Shown piece after piece: positions 1 to 12,317 of a stretch of 64,000 nt of DNA. The notes below the pieces were generated by a model. It had not been told where the DNA came from, made no database searches, and saw only the letters and a program-made list of their open reading frames with translations. The position numbers were made by a program, and so were the translations under genes. Numbering within the stretch: position 1 is the first letter of the stretch; the number at the start of each line of letters is the position of its first letter. Source of the stretch: Solenopsis invicta (Eukaryota > Arthropoda > Insecta > Hymenoptera > Formicidae); NCBI RefSeq assembly GCF_016802725.1, contig NC_052670.1, forward strand, positions 8,328,141 through 8,392,140, written 5' to 3'.

Positions 1-241
1 ACATATCTCTTACTTGTTTCGCTCGATGCATTAAGCTTATTACTGCTTTGGATAAATTTTATTTACTTTATAAAGCAGTCGTGTGTGTATCGTTCAGCAG
101 TAGTGAAGCTTTTTATTTCAATTTGAATTTTAATTAATAATGTGAATACAAATTTAATAATGTAAATTAAAGTCAATTGATTTTTATTCTTGCTTTTTAC
201 TAGATATATTTAATATTAGTTAAAATTTTAAATGTTTTATA

Positions 242-432
242 TACTGAGAAAAAAATTACTAAATTTAAATAAATTATTACTAATACTATTCAAATAACTA
301 TTTTATATCAGATCAAAAATATTTACTTTATACAAGTAATATTTGCTACAAATGATTTTCACTTGTTTGAAATAAATAAGTTATTTGAACAATACTAATA
401 ACATATTTAAATTTAGTAATTTTTTCTCAGTA
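242..432. mobile_element. TA-flanked foldback MITE, 191 bp
   Basis: Terminal inverted repeats begin TACTGAGAAAAAAATTACTA, and the right end is its complement apart from one A in the A run. Matching arms run on for about 30 bp. TA lies directly outside both ends (240-241 and 433-434), as in Tc1/mariner-type target duplications. There is no coding capacity. It shares the CTGAGAAAAA-like terminus with the elements at 1761 and 42146. Confidence 0.82.
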
Positions 433-1760
433 TATGGAGGATCAATTTTGCATAAAAATTAACATATAAGAAATATTACACGGATGTAATACTTCTTGTG
501 ATAAGAGAATAGCCTCATGATATTTTTTTAAAATTATTTTTGCCGAAAATTCATTATTATTTAATTCGTTCGCTATTATTCGTGAAGCGAACGAAGAATT
601 CGGATAAGAGTCACATAAGAATTGATCGTGTTAAAGTGTGATAAATGCACGCATAGTCTTATCGCGACGTCTCCATCATCACGAGATTCATCTATACGCT
701 TTCGAGCTTTGGAGCGGAATAGACCATACTTTGTACACGACTCGTTGGGCCTTATCCAAGGGTATCGAAGCGTATTCGCGCGTATTTACCGTAAACCGTG
801 TCGCCGATGATCAGCGTGAATTCACGATTTCTCGCGCCGTGGGAATGAGATTCGTTCCACTCTTCCTTCCCTACAATTTCTCATTTGCCTTTTCGTAAAT
901 ATCGCCGGCGCCGGTCCACGCCTCGCGAAAACAAGAGGCACTCTTCCACGCCCTGTGAATATAGAATTTACGTGATATTGTTGTTGCAAAATTAATTTGA
1001 TTCGACTTTTTAAATCATAATAGATTAAATCTTTTGGGAAATCTCTTCTTAATGTGCACGACAATTACGTTATCTTTACTAGTGCAAACTATATGTTTGT
1101 GTTTATATTAAATAATTATCTGTATAGAATTATATCTTTATTTTGATATATTTATTTATATATTAGAAGAACTCGAGAGTGTGCTTTTTCTAGCATTGTA
1201 AAAATTGGAGCAACGGACAAACATTTTTTTGATAATTAATACTAATGAAGAAACCTTGAGAAGTTCTCATACGCCGCGCCGGCATGATTCTTGCGTCGGA
1301 TAAAGAAACAAAATACGTGCATCTCAGCGGCTTCCGCGTCCTTCTGCACTTCACCGGGTTAATATACCGTTCCTCCAGGTAATTACTACCTGGATTTGCA
1401 CGAGTTCTCGCGTTTCCTGTAATCTCGGTTGATTTCCTCTACGCTCTTCAGGAACGAAACTTTAGCGGATCCAGTCATGGATACATTACTCGCGCTGTAT
1501 CTTGATTTGATTTCATTTCTCTATTTTGTTTATTTTATTTCTGCAATTTATTTAATTTCTGACTTTGCCATTTAGATATTTTTTATCAAATTTTAATTTT
1601 CAATAGTAATTGCGACTCTTTGTATTATAAATCTCAAAGTCCTTATTTTATTAATCCATATTTATCAATTTATAATTAGTAACAATCGTTGCAAGTAAAT
1701 ATTTTTTTATACTTAAATTTCTACGTACTCAAGTTAGCACAATCTCGATTTCCAAACTTA

Positions 1761-1981
1761 CACTGAGAGAAAGATTATTAAATTTTAATAAATATTTGTT
1801 TTTGAATAGTTGGAATGAAATATTTACTTAAGTACAAATAAATATTTGTCTAGTACAAGAACAACCAGTTTAATTTAATCATCATTTTTTTTTAGTAGAT
1901 ATTTATGTAATGTAAGTAAATATTTCATGCAACTATTCAAACAAATATTTATTAAAATTTAATAGTTTTTTTTTCTTAGTG
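1761..1981. mobile_element. TA-flanked foldback MITE, 221 bp
   Basis: The ends read CACTGAGAGAAAGATTATTA and, from the other strand, CACTAAGAAAAAAAACTATT. The arms continue for about 70 bp with shared blocks such as AAATATTTACTTA. TA lies on both sides (1759-1760, 1982-1983). It is non-coding and the arms almost meet, so single-stranded DNA or RNA from it would fold into one hairpin. Confidence 0.85.
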
Positions 1982-3594
1982 TAGAACGCGTTACTGTAAA
2001 ATGTTTTTAATTTAAACAATTAATTTATTTTCTTATCTTTCAATTTTGATTTACAACTATCAAATATCAAAATGTAGTGCGATCATGAATGTAAGAATAC
2101 AGTTTATGTACAGTGACAAAACTCGGAGCTTTAGAATAATTAGATTTTCAAATAAATTGAATTACGAATGAGAATTCGGTGAGAATTCATGCGTATATGC
2201 ATTCTCTGTTATAACATGTCAACGATTTTGAGAAATAAGAGTTAAAGAAGATTACAAGGTTATTTAAATTATATGTCTGCAATGTGAAGGAATTCGTGAT
2301 TCTCTCATGACGCGCCGTGATGTCTTAATTTGCTTCATGTCCCGATTATTCTTCCTCTCGTCGATCTCACGCTTTTTCCACGCGTATAACACTCGCGTTG
2401 CCTGTGACTCGCGTCGGCACGCATTTTCCGCGACGCGAGCGCGAAAAAGTGCGATGGGAATAATAAAAGTCTGTGTCCGGCTGTGCACGGTTTGTGGTTC
2501 GTGGGAAGATCTCACGATTTACCTCCGACCCTGACGACCTCCGCGTTAACCGACTTAGTCCACCCACGAGCATTCACAACGAACTTACCTTTTTCGTTGT
2601 TTCTTTCTCGATAATTAACCGATGCGCCACGATCCCCGCGAGTCGGCTGGGGCCGATCGTTCTTTTATTGCCGTGTGAGATCGTAGTCGTTATTGATTCT
2701 CACGTATTATTGCAGAAATTCGATGCGCTCAATCAGTACATAATGTCGTGTAAAAAATGGTCATAATTGAATAAAGGAATTTTTTTTGCTGCTCTAAAGA
2801 AGAGTGTCGATTCAAGCGGCTTTACATATTCACAGTTTAATCGCATAAGTAATGAAATATTATACTCGAACACAAAGGAAAGATAGATGATTTATTTACA
2901 TATTTATAATTTATATTTGTTTTCATCGGTGAAATAAAAGTACTCAAAAGAAATGAAGAATTTTGCCGAGTAAAAAAATAACACACACTCCATGATTTTG
3001 AACGATTACAACATTTATTCCTTTTCTTTGCGAGAGATTAGAAATTCACGATCCAATTTACGGTAGGTGATTTATCGCGGTGAAGGTAATAGACTTGGGT
3101 AGAAACCTAGCTACCTGCCTGAGGTTCAAAATTATTTGTGGAGCAATAAGTCTTAAAATATAGATCGCTTTCTTTTGATATTCGTAAAATTTCTTTGATT
3201 TTCATAACACTCTTACAAATGTATATATTTCACGAATTTGATAGCATAATGATACATCGTAAAAAAGAAAGTGGATCAAGCATCAATCGAAATCATGAAA
3301 TGTAAAATGGTACTTGCGCCATTAATTAAATATATTTATATTATAAATTTTATTAAAACAATTTTTTTTAATTATTTTGTAAAACTTGTAAAATATTCAG
3401 TTGATTGCAACTAATAACGTGATCTATAAAAACATTATGTAAAAAGAAATTAGAAACCTTGTTAAAGAAAAAGTTAAAGAAGATAAAGAAAAAAATTATA
3501 AAACGCCGTTTATACAATTAATAATTTTGATGGTATTTTACATTTAACAATTTTAATTAAAACAATTTTATTTTGCCTTTAGCATACATACTTT

Positions 3595-3618
3595 ACACAC
3601 ACATACACACACACACCC
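3595..3618. repeat. CA microsatellite
   Basis: A short run of AC dinucleotides with one AT interruption. It is a simple repeat with no sign of further function. Confidence 0.9.
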
Positions 3619-6078
3619 AATTTATATACTTTTTTGGAGTCTTAAAATAAGCCTTTACGGGTTTTATAAAAGAAAAACAAGCCAAGAGTATTGTAGCAGC
3701 TCGCTATTAAGGTGTTAAGTTTCTCTCTTAAATTGGACAGAGGTGAGCAATAGGTCGCGATATTTTGATTGTTAATACATCGTATATCACAGGTAATGTG
3801 TTTTAATAATGCGCTCCACTGAGGAGGAACATTGATTGCGCATTTATTGTTGGTACAAGCCCCACGTTCGCCTTTCTTTCCTCGATCACTACCTTACGAC
3901 CCTGTTAATGACCTTTAATGGCCACATTTATACATCTCACCACCTACTTTTTTTTCTCGTTCTTTTATGCTTGGTGTTATACGTGGTACATAATAGGATC
4001 AAGTAGCTAATATCAGTTTAAGTTGTTATCTAGATATCCGCTTGAAAATCGCGAAAGTAATCGAGATTTGTATTTTGTTACGAAATCCCGATTGTTATGA
4101 CAATAAAGATCACATGCTAACGTATCACTCATCTGCAAATATTTTTTATACTGTCCTAAAATTTTTAATTCTAATTGTAATAATATAATAATTAATTTTA
4201 TCTCTTGAATTAATATTTAGTTGGGTTAATTATTTAAAGCAATTATTTATGATTTTTCAATATCTGTTATTAAACATTTTTATGACAAAATGTCGAATTA
4301 GAATTTTATTAAGGTATAATAAAAATAAAAATAAAGAAAAATGAGCAAGTTTTTGTTGTTTACAGTCCAAAAAAGTGATTACAAAAGGTTTTATTTTTGG
4401 AATCTTGTCAATCAAATTTCAATAATTCTGTGCTTAGCGAGAACACAGCCTTTTTCTAAACCTTTTCTTTTTTAACAAACTTTGTATCAAGCCTTTATTG
4501 GGACTCGAGATTCGACGAAATCTTTTCTTGCGCCTTTCTTTAAATTTGATAGTCACGCCGTTCGATTATCGTGTCATTAAGCGGAGGTGTGGACACACAT
4601 GGTTAGGTACAAATTTTCGTGATTCATAAAAAGAACCCCTCGAGACCTCGAGGGTCGATCGCGGGTCAAAGTCTGGTGTCGTTACTTAGAATGACTCGGC
4701 CGATACTGCAATCCCCCAATCGACGAAGCCCGACCCGGCCCGAGCGGTCGGAACTGGCTTCAGATAATTGGTCGATTACTTTGGTTATTTAAGCAAGCTT
4801 AAAAGGTCCGATGCAATTTCGCGCGGCACGCCGATGAGAGCTCACTGCACTTCGGTGAATTATTTCCTCTTAATTTCCATTGCTCTTATATGCGGCGAGT
4901 GTCTAGGGCTGAGATTTTCAATTGACCCCCGGTGCGATATAATCAACCATCGCCAAACGATATTTATTCATTTCTCTTTGATTGAAGATTACAACCTACG
5001 TCGAAAAGAATTAGACATAAAAAGACTAAAATTTTGAAAAGTCCCGCGCAAAAATTATTTATTCTCTTTCGTGCATTAGATGAATGTACTTATAGCAGAT
5101 ATTATTTATTTTTTACTTATTTCTAGCGCTTGAAAATGATTTTATCTTATAAGTCATTCGGTTCAATAATGGCATGTTTCATTGATTAATTTTTTTATTA
5201 AATATAAACTTTTTGTCTTGCATTGAGAAAAGTTGCGCATTTTTGTTTATCATTGCCATATTGTTAAAGTTAGTTATCTTAATTGCCAAATTTATTTTTT
5301 AAACCGAAGGAAACTCGCACGTCAGTTTGTAACATATTTTTATAACTTTTTTTTTGTATTGGTAAAGAGATAATACCAGTATTTTTGTTTCACGTAGATG
5401 GAACATAATCGTTAAATTTCCTTGCCTGTCCTTTTTAAGCCAAATTTGTCTCGGCTAATTAGAGGTAACGAGCGAGTCTTAATATGATTCTACGCTCCTA
5501 ACACATTCATAAACGTTGGCCATCGTGATACGACTTACGAGCGGAATAACCAACACTTAGGACGGCTTAACGAATTCCCGGGAAAAGCTCCAAGATCAGC
5601 TTAACGATGGCTCTTTTAAGTACGACGTACGTGCGGGGATTAATGCAATTATGTCGATGTAATGCGACGCCGGTGCCACTGACGTCATCGCGATACACTC
5701 GTCTCTTATTTTTGTACACGACGTTTATTCGTTGCCGGATATTCATGTTCTTTCTGGGAATGCTGACGAGTTCTCCGGTCTCCCTTTCTCTTTCTATCTG
5801 TCTTTTCCTGTCTGCATGCCTCGGATTAATGCCACGCTGCAATTGTAGTGCCTTTTTCCACACACGTGCTATTTTTACGTTTGTCACGTTGCACCACGGA
5901 TATCCGCTATGGCTACATCCGAGATATGTCGGCGAACTTATTGAGGCAACTGCAGTTTGTTCGTTGTCCGTTTTAAAACCTACATAAACTCGATGCACAT
6001 GCAAGTCGATTAAATATGCTCTCAGAAGCTGTACCATTGATTAAATCGCGCATTATTTATGTAGCCTGGTCAAAATAA

Positions 6079-6116
6079 GCGATTCAATTCTGTTTTAATT
6101 AACAGAATTGAATCGC
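6079..6116. repeat. Perfect 38-bp inverted repeat (16-bp arms)
   Basis: The arm GCGATTCAATTCTGTT is followed by a 6-base spacer TTAATT and its exact reverse complement. Perfect arms of this length are not expected by chance in this much DNA. It could be a recent inverted duplication, a small foldback element or a structured transcript segment. No target duplication is evident. Confidence 0.9.
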
Positions 6117-6822
6117 GTGCATATCGGCATGTGAAATATGCATTCAATGAGCGAATATTGGTTGGCACAAAATTTATAGAGGTCATGCCTTTATAGAGAG
6201 ATATTACGCTGTAATTTCGTCGAAATTCTCTAACAAGTTGCGCTCGCGGAATTTCGTTAACAGAGGAAGCGGCGAATGTAAAATCACGGAGTTGAAAATC
6301 ACGTCGCGCGTCATCTCTCGCGAATTTTCGTCCTCTTCGATTTTTCCGGTAGCTCATTGAGACACCAACGCGATATATTGCCGCGTGAAAATCATCAGGA
6401 CAATGCTTCTGACGTCTGGAGCACCAGATCTCCTTCGGTCGTTCTTGCTCGTTCACTTCCTGAAGGGAACTACTCTTGGGAACTAAAAATAAGCGAGTAC
6501 TTTAACACGTGCAGCGTACGCCGATCGTAACGTAACGATACGTTCGAGTCCAGATGCAACTGCCACGGAAGGGTGTGCGATGCGACAGATACAAATGGGA
6601 AGTTTCAGCTCGCGGCGCTCCGAGATAAATTTTCCAGCGCGACGAAGCACATGAGAAACTTGAATAGTCCTTAATTGAAAGTATGTCATTTTATCACGGT
6701 TTTTACCATATACGTCCTGGAGATTTTTACTTCGAACAGCGACTGGAGTAAAAAATATTCTAAAAAAATACACTTTTTTTTTTTTAAATTTAACGCGTAT
6801 ATCCTATTTTACAGCTTATAAC

Positions 6823-7773
6823 TAGAGATGTGCGATTTTGCGACGCACCGTAAGCACCGATTTTTTTTTTTTATTGTACGATGTGCAATTGTATTTCTAT
6901 TCGCAGAATTGCACACAATTCAAAATGCGAATAATTTTATATGACTGCGTGCATGCTTATTTATTTCTCTTTAAAACAATTTTGAAAGTTTTATTGTGAA
7001 TTTTATTTTAAATTGAATAAAATTTAAGGATGTATAGGGCATTCTTCAATGCAATTGTTTTATATTGCATTTGAAAGTAGTAGAAAAAATATGGCAGCAA
7101 TTTTCTATCTTTTATCTCTAAAAAATTTATTTCATTATTAATTATATTTTCATTTGATATATATATATATATCGAATGAAAATATAATTAATAATGAAAT
7201 AAAAAATAATGAAAAATTTGAATTTTTTTATTCAAGCACTTTAAATATTCAAGATGGTTTACGCAGTTTTATTGCGATACAGAGATCAGTTCTGTAAAAT
7301 AAATAAAATTTATTTATTTATTTACAAAATAACTAAACAAACAATCACAATAAAACTTAAATTTGTATAAATCACCTTGAGTATTTAAGTACTTACACAA
7401 AAAATTGCGAGTTTTTTAATGTTGTAAAAAATAATTCAATTTTTAATAACAAAGTAAAACTATAAAAATATGTTATTAAATAAAAATAATATAATTTTAT
7501 TTCATTATGTATTATAGTTTACTTGAAGTGTTAATATTAACACATTTTCAAATTTTATTTACAGCGATTGGAATTTTATGTTCAACACATTCTTAAAGTT
7601 ACATGTAAATATTGGAAATATAAAATGTTACGTATTTCACGTTTATAAAAAAAATATAAAATTACGCATTTAAAATATAAAATAATCGCAATGCGACATA
7701 TAATTGCATTTGCCGTGATTTATAAAGAAGATCGTAATCACGATGAACAATTTTATAAATTGTACATCCTCTA
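6823..7773. mobile_element. Non-autonomous hAT-type element, 951 bp
   Basis: The left end is TAGAGATGTGCGATTTT and the right end, read from the other strand, is TAGAGGATGTACAATTT, so the termini are inverted repeats of the hAT TAGAG/CAGAG kind. The flanks are CTTATAAC (6815-6822) and CTTGTAAC (7774-7781), an 8-bp target duplication with one difference, which is the hAT length. The inside is AT-rich with no transposase frame and contains a 77-bp palindrome (7127-7203). The assignment comes from end structure only. Confidence 0.75.
7127..7203. repeat. 77-bp near-perfect palindrome with TA core
   Basis: Arms of about 30 bp (TTTATTTCATTATTAATTAT and its complement) surround a run of TA dinucleotides with a single mismatched pair (T against G). 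It lies inside the hAT-type element at 6823-7773. It may be part of that element or an older insertion into it. Confidence 0.88.
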
Positions 7774-8305
7774 CTTGTAACTAAAAAATGTTGGTAGTCA
7801 TATTTTTAAATAACATTTTGTAATTCGAAAATAATATTCTATATGTGAGAGCGCGAGTTAGAATCAAAGTTGCCTTTTTTTGCCATTTTCAAATAACAGA
7901 AATATCGTTTTTGCGATATTGCGCGTACGTTTGTAAGCTAAAATATATGATGTTTTTCTTCACGAATACTCGTTTCTATCTCCTGACTCGTTTTCGAAAC
8001 TTGTTATGATTTCGCTCTCGCGAATACAAATGAGAGAAGTGTATCGTAGTAGCGCAAAGTGCTTCAAGGCTGTAAGATTTATTGCGTATAACTGACGCGG
8101 ATGGAGCGATCCGTATCGAAGGGATAAGAAAGGGATTGAAATTTATGATCGATACGTGATGCGTATTGTTTGGCTGGATGGTCTGCAGTAAACAATCAAA
8201 CGTGTACGTGCCACAGCGTGATTATTGTGCCGCATCGGGTATAATCGAAAGGGGGTCGTGTATATGTGATGAAAATATAACGATTTTTTTTGTTTCTGTT
8301 TGCAG

Positions 8306-8354
8306 ACCTGGTTCTTCACCGACAGAGACGATTCGTACTTCCAAAATCAAACCA
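8306..8354 (+). CDS. fng: fringe, internal exon A (16 codons plus 1 nt)
   Basis: This exon encodes TWFFTDRDDSYFQNQT and one base of the next codon. It matches the Thr-Trp-Phe-Phe-Thr-Asp block of Fringe, a GT31 glycosyltransferase that adds beta-1,3-GlcNAc to O-fucose on Notch EGF repeats in the Golgi. The acceptor is a T-rich tract ending TTTGCAG and the donor is CCA|GTGAGT. The acceptor is phase 0 and the donor phase 1, which fits the next exon at 12215. The preceding block of the family (Phe-Ile-Ser-Val-Lys-Thr-Thr and following, ending just before TWFF) was not found in bases 1-8305, so it should lie left of the window. Drosophila Fringe has Thr-Asp-Thr-Asp-Asp here; this copy has Arg as the third residue. 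Known from the family: donor UDP-GlcNAc and type II Golgi topology. Seen here: exon, splice sites and phase only. Confidence 0.93.
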
Positions 8355-11300
8355 GTGAGTACTTGTTAATGATTTTTTACTGAATTTATTCTTACACGAT
8401 GAAAAAAAATAATTTTGTAATTGTCTGATTATGCGTATCAGTCTGTGCTGTTTTATTTCAAATTTTTATAAGTTGACTTTTAATCTTGTTTAAAAATTTA
8501 ATAAATAAATAAATTTTCAATTTAATTGGTATGCATACGCACACAATTCAACATTTCAATAATGAACCAAATAAAATGAAATATGGTACATGAAATAATT
8601 ATCAATCGAAGAAATAAAAAGTTTTCCTTTTTTGACATGATTGTATAATGATACGTCGACTCTTAACTTGTTATATTATAAATCAATTTTTGATTCTGCT
8701 AAGATTTATAGTATCGTAATAAATCGCATAATACGATATTGAAATTAATTTCGTATTAATTGTATATTGTGCCTGATTATTTGTCACATGCGAACTTTTG
8801 GAGGCTAACGAAATAAAATTAAGGGAACCATTATTTCAAAACAAAAATATTAATAACGAAAGAAACGTTGAATATTTGATTACTATATGTATTTAAATCG
8901 CGATATTATCGTACAACTTATCGTGCATTTAGTGTACGACTCTCTTCTTTTCTCTTATTTGTTGCCCCTTTTTTTTCATCGTAGAGAATCTATCAATTTT
9001 TTTTCCGTGTTCAGTTGAAAACGCGACTGCTGTGATACAAATATGAAGTAATTTTTTGTTTCCACATATTATACGTTACCGTTTTTTCACCGATTACAAT
9101 TTTACAAAGAAAAAATTTACGTAAGCAATTACGTCGACGGATGTTGTCACGTCGATCACCTATCTCGAGGTCGTGAGAACACCTGTCGATGTACGAGACC
9201 GTAAATATTTTCCGTACAAATGACTCTATTAAAAAAGAAACTCGAGCGAAGTATGTATATTCCCCGTGTAAGACAAGGCACGGATAATTACGACGGCGGG
9301 CCTTAATGGTCGCCCTCATTTATGCGATAATTGCTGGCGAAACGAGCGCGTGTGCAGGAGCTCGTCTCGGTCGCTTGTAGGAGCGGAGTTGCTCGTCAAT
9401 CATTTCGAAAGTTTAGTCATCCGCGTCTCGGTCATCCGTTCACGGCGTCGGATTAAGGTGCGGTTTATGGATGCTTGGGACGTGCTCGAATCGAGAGCGC
9501 CGAAACAACCAAGTGTGATACGATTTCCATTTGCTTTACTATATATCTGATAGTACGAGACGTAATCTATCAGAAATTTTTTTTAGACAAACTATAGACG
9601 AGTCAAATTAATTTTGTAAAATTTTTAATGTTGCGAATTTAAAGAATTCGCTAAATCTGTCATTGCATATTTTGTCTCTCGCTAAAATAATTACTAAAAT
9701 ATTTCATTCATTAATGTAGTATATCACGTAACAGAACTTTGATTTCACTTTGTTCATCCTGTGTATGTAATTTTTTATGTTTTGAAACGAGAGAGATAAA
9801 ATTAGTTCACTATTTTGATCTTGTTTTCGCTTAAAATGTTCTTTTACGTGAGAATCTTATCGTTTCATCAATGTTACGGTGCGAATACGTTAACACGGTA
9901 TTAGATAATTACCTACTGATCGAGGACACCGAGTGTCTAATAAAGAGAAATCGATATGTCGAAAGAGGCAGAAGGCACGTGTGCGAGTTGTCCGATGGGT
10001 ATTCCACAGTATTCTACATACGTGTTAGACCGACCGGTTTGCGAACTCCGCGCTTAAGTACTTTGCACGGGATCCTGCAATAATCGATAGATCAATCGAT
10101 TGCGTCGATAGTCTTTCCGTACGTATACGTGGAAGTTTAGAGCGCTTTGTCAGGTTCTTAAAATAAATGTATTTATACTTGTCATATTAATAAGCAGATT
10201 AACTCGTTTTGATTAAAATAGATTAGAACTAATTACATAAAGTTATGTAAAATTATTTGCTTGAATTAATTGCGGTTCTTATTTTTAGTTTTTGTTGATA
10301 CTTTCCTTTCGAGAATTAATTAATTCCATTAGAAATATGAAGCGCAGTCGTTTCTAAATTAATTTCAATAGATAAAAATGGAAATATTTTTGCTTTTATT
10401 GGAAGTTATTTAAATGTAATTGTGTTTGAGATTATTTTCTTTGATATTTGATTCCGTTATACAAAAAATTTGTTAAGAATTACTGATATTTAGTGTAATT
10501 TTAAAATAAATTGCGTTGCATCAAGATTTTATTGTTACCGGAGCAAATTTTCGCGTTCTTGTAATAACACGATAAAAAATCGCATTTATCGGTTGCTTTA
10601 GTCGCAATGCAAATTAGTGACAGGCTTATAATACTCGAGATAATAGCAACGGTGAATTTTGACCGGCGATATCATTGCCAACGTGTTATGAAGCGCATCC
10701 CAATTGCACCCTCGGGCGCGGATGCAGATGACGAGCAGAAGGAGAAAGCGGATGATGAGAAATGGAAGATGGAAAGATGCACCGCGCGAGAATGTGTGAT
10801 ACTCATTGAGGACGAGGTGAAAAGCCGGCTCTCGTTCGCGTTCTTTCGGTCATCTGGACAATAACGCTGTCATTCTCGCGTCCAAATAAAAGAAAGGATA
10901 CGAAAGAAATTGCAAAGGGGAAAGCATCGTAATTACGGGACTTTCGCACGCGAGATAAAATGGTACCATCTATTGGATGATTCATTGAAACGACGAAAGT
11001 CGAGTGCATCATGCATATACGACGACAGTCGTAAGAATATTCTTGCGTAAGAAGGATGAAATCGCAGGGATTACTGTGTAGCGTGCGCAGACTCTCGCTA
11101 TAACATACCCGATATTATTTCATGCTTCGCTCATAACTCGGGCCACGCATTGGTCACGAGCGGAGGCAGGAGCGTGGGTGGACGGCGGGTCCCGAGGAGG
11201 ATAATATCGGGTGCGGAAGGTCGCAGGAGGAGGGATGAGCACGCGAACCCTCGGGCACCGTCCGACATTTGACCTTACCACGCGCTCTGCACCGGTTTGC

Positions 11301-12214
11301 ACCTCCGCATCGGCCATTTCTCATTACCGTTTCTACCTGACTCGAACTCGATCCATCCTCCGCGATTTATCCAGGTGTGAATGCCGACAACCTTGCGCGG
11401 GAGATCTCACGTAACGATAGCGCAGAAAAATACCGGCTGCACGAATTAATGATTATTAATTCACGACATTTGGTTGCTTTTCAATTATTCAAATTGCTAT
11501 TATGAAAGAAGAAGTAGTATATTTATTTTATCGATGTAAAGCTAATGATTGTTCATTGTTTACATTGTGTATATGCGTGTGATCTTCGTAAATCCTAAAT
11601 TATAAATTTGAAATCGAGTTTCCTGGTGCGATATGTCGATACGTCGGGACGTTTCAGCGACTTATAGCTTATTGAATATTGTTATTGGACACGTTCAAGC
11701 CAGACAAAGCAGCCAACCTTCTCGCCGAGCGGTTGAATGCGATCCGTTGGATTTACAAATAAGAACCAATCGTGTTTAAGCTACTTTGTCGATTTGAACG
11801 TGCTCGAGCACATTAGTCGCACGAGACACAGGTGTGTGCTTTAAAAATTTATATCAGCTGCACATAATAGCTGCTCGTAAAAGATACGATCTTTTGATAA
11901 CGAATTTTTATTTTGAATTTTTCTTTTTACTTTTACGAACACAGTTCAATTTAAAATAATTACATTCGATTACGATTAATAATTGTTCCCGATTCGATTG
12001 TTTGACAAAGGGGATATCCCGTGTATACCGTGTGCGTATCATCGATCGCGATACACCCTCTTCCTCTCGAAAGGATGGTTCTCGCTTCTTCAGGAGCGAG
12101 AACCATCAGCCCGAATTAATTTGACCGCCGCAGCAGCGGCTCACGAGGATGATTATTAACCTCTTAATTAATTGCACGCCCACCCTACATTCAGCGCTCT
12201 TCCTTTGCTTTCAG
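8355..12214 (+). other. fng: fringe intron between exons A and B
   Basis: A 3,860-bp phase-1 intron from GTGAGT to TTTCAG. It is AT-rich up to about 10500, then has a CpG-rich part at about 10600-11420. The end of the intron carries a strong hairpin at 12074-12107. I see no coding exon in it. The short open frames in 10600-11420 overlap on opposite strands and lack any recognisable domain. Confidence 0.9.
12074..12107. repeat. Perfect hairpin upstream of fringe exon B
   Basis: GATGGTTCTCGCT is followed by an 8-base loop TCTTCAGG and the exact complement AGCGAGAACCATC. The 13-bp, GC-containing stem ends 107 bases before the first coding base of exon B, and so lies in the intron near the branch-point and acceptor region. 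A role in splicing is only an inference from position. Confidence 0.88.
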
Positions 12215-12317
12215 ACGGCCACATGATCAACACCAAGTGCTCATCTTCGCACAATCGGCGGGCTCTTTGTTGCAAGATGTCGGTGGAATTCGACAGATTT
12301 CTCGACAGTGGCCGAAA
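12215..12317 (+). CDS. fng: fringe, internal exon B (Cys-Cys-Lys-Met block)
   Basis: Two bases complete an Asn codon split with the previous exon. Then follow 33 codons beginning Gly-His-Met-Ile-Asn-Thr-Lys-Cys and containing RRALCCKMSVEFDRFLDSGR, then two bases of a Lys codon. The Gly-His-(Leu/Met)-Ile/Val-Asn-Thr-Lys/Asn-Cys stretch, the Cys pair and the Glu-Phe/Tyr-Asp-x-Phe-Leu-x-Ser-Gly ending are shared by fly and vertebrate Fringe proteins. These cysteines are conserved in the family, and I infer that they help fold the core. The acceptor is TTTGCTTTCAG and the donor AA|GTGAGT. The donor is phase 2 and fits the exon at 39963. A perfect 13-bp inverted repeat lies about 108 bp upstream of the acceptor (12074-12107). 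No stop or frameshift is present. Confidence 0.96.

Larger units (their letters stand above)
1..8305 (+). other. Non-coding DNA upstream of the first visible fringe exon, probably intron
   Basis: AT-rich DNA with no coding segment I can support. Because exon A starts inside the conserved core at phase 0, the DNA before it must be intron, at least near the acceptor. It is inference that all 8.3 kb belongs to the same intron. It holds two TA-flanked elements (242-432, 1761-1981), a hAT-type element (6823-7773), a perfect palindrome (6079-6116) and a CA microsatellite (3595-3618). CpG-richer patches lie near 2300-2750 and 5540-6450. The open frames in those patches overlap on both strands and resemble no family. 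Confidence 0.7.

Noticed and set aside
5567..6037. 156-codon open frame on the - strand
   Set aside because: A 126-codon frame overlaps it on the other strand. No recognisable domain, and composition looks like random CpG-containing sequence.
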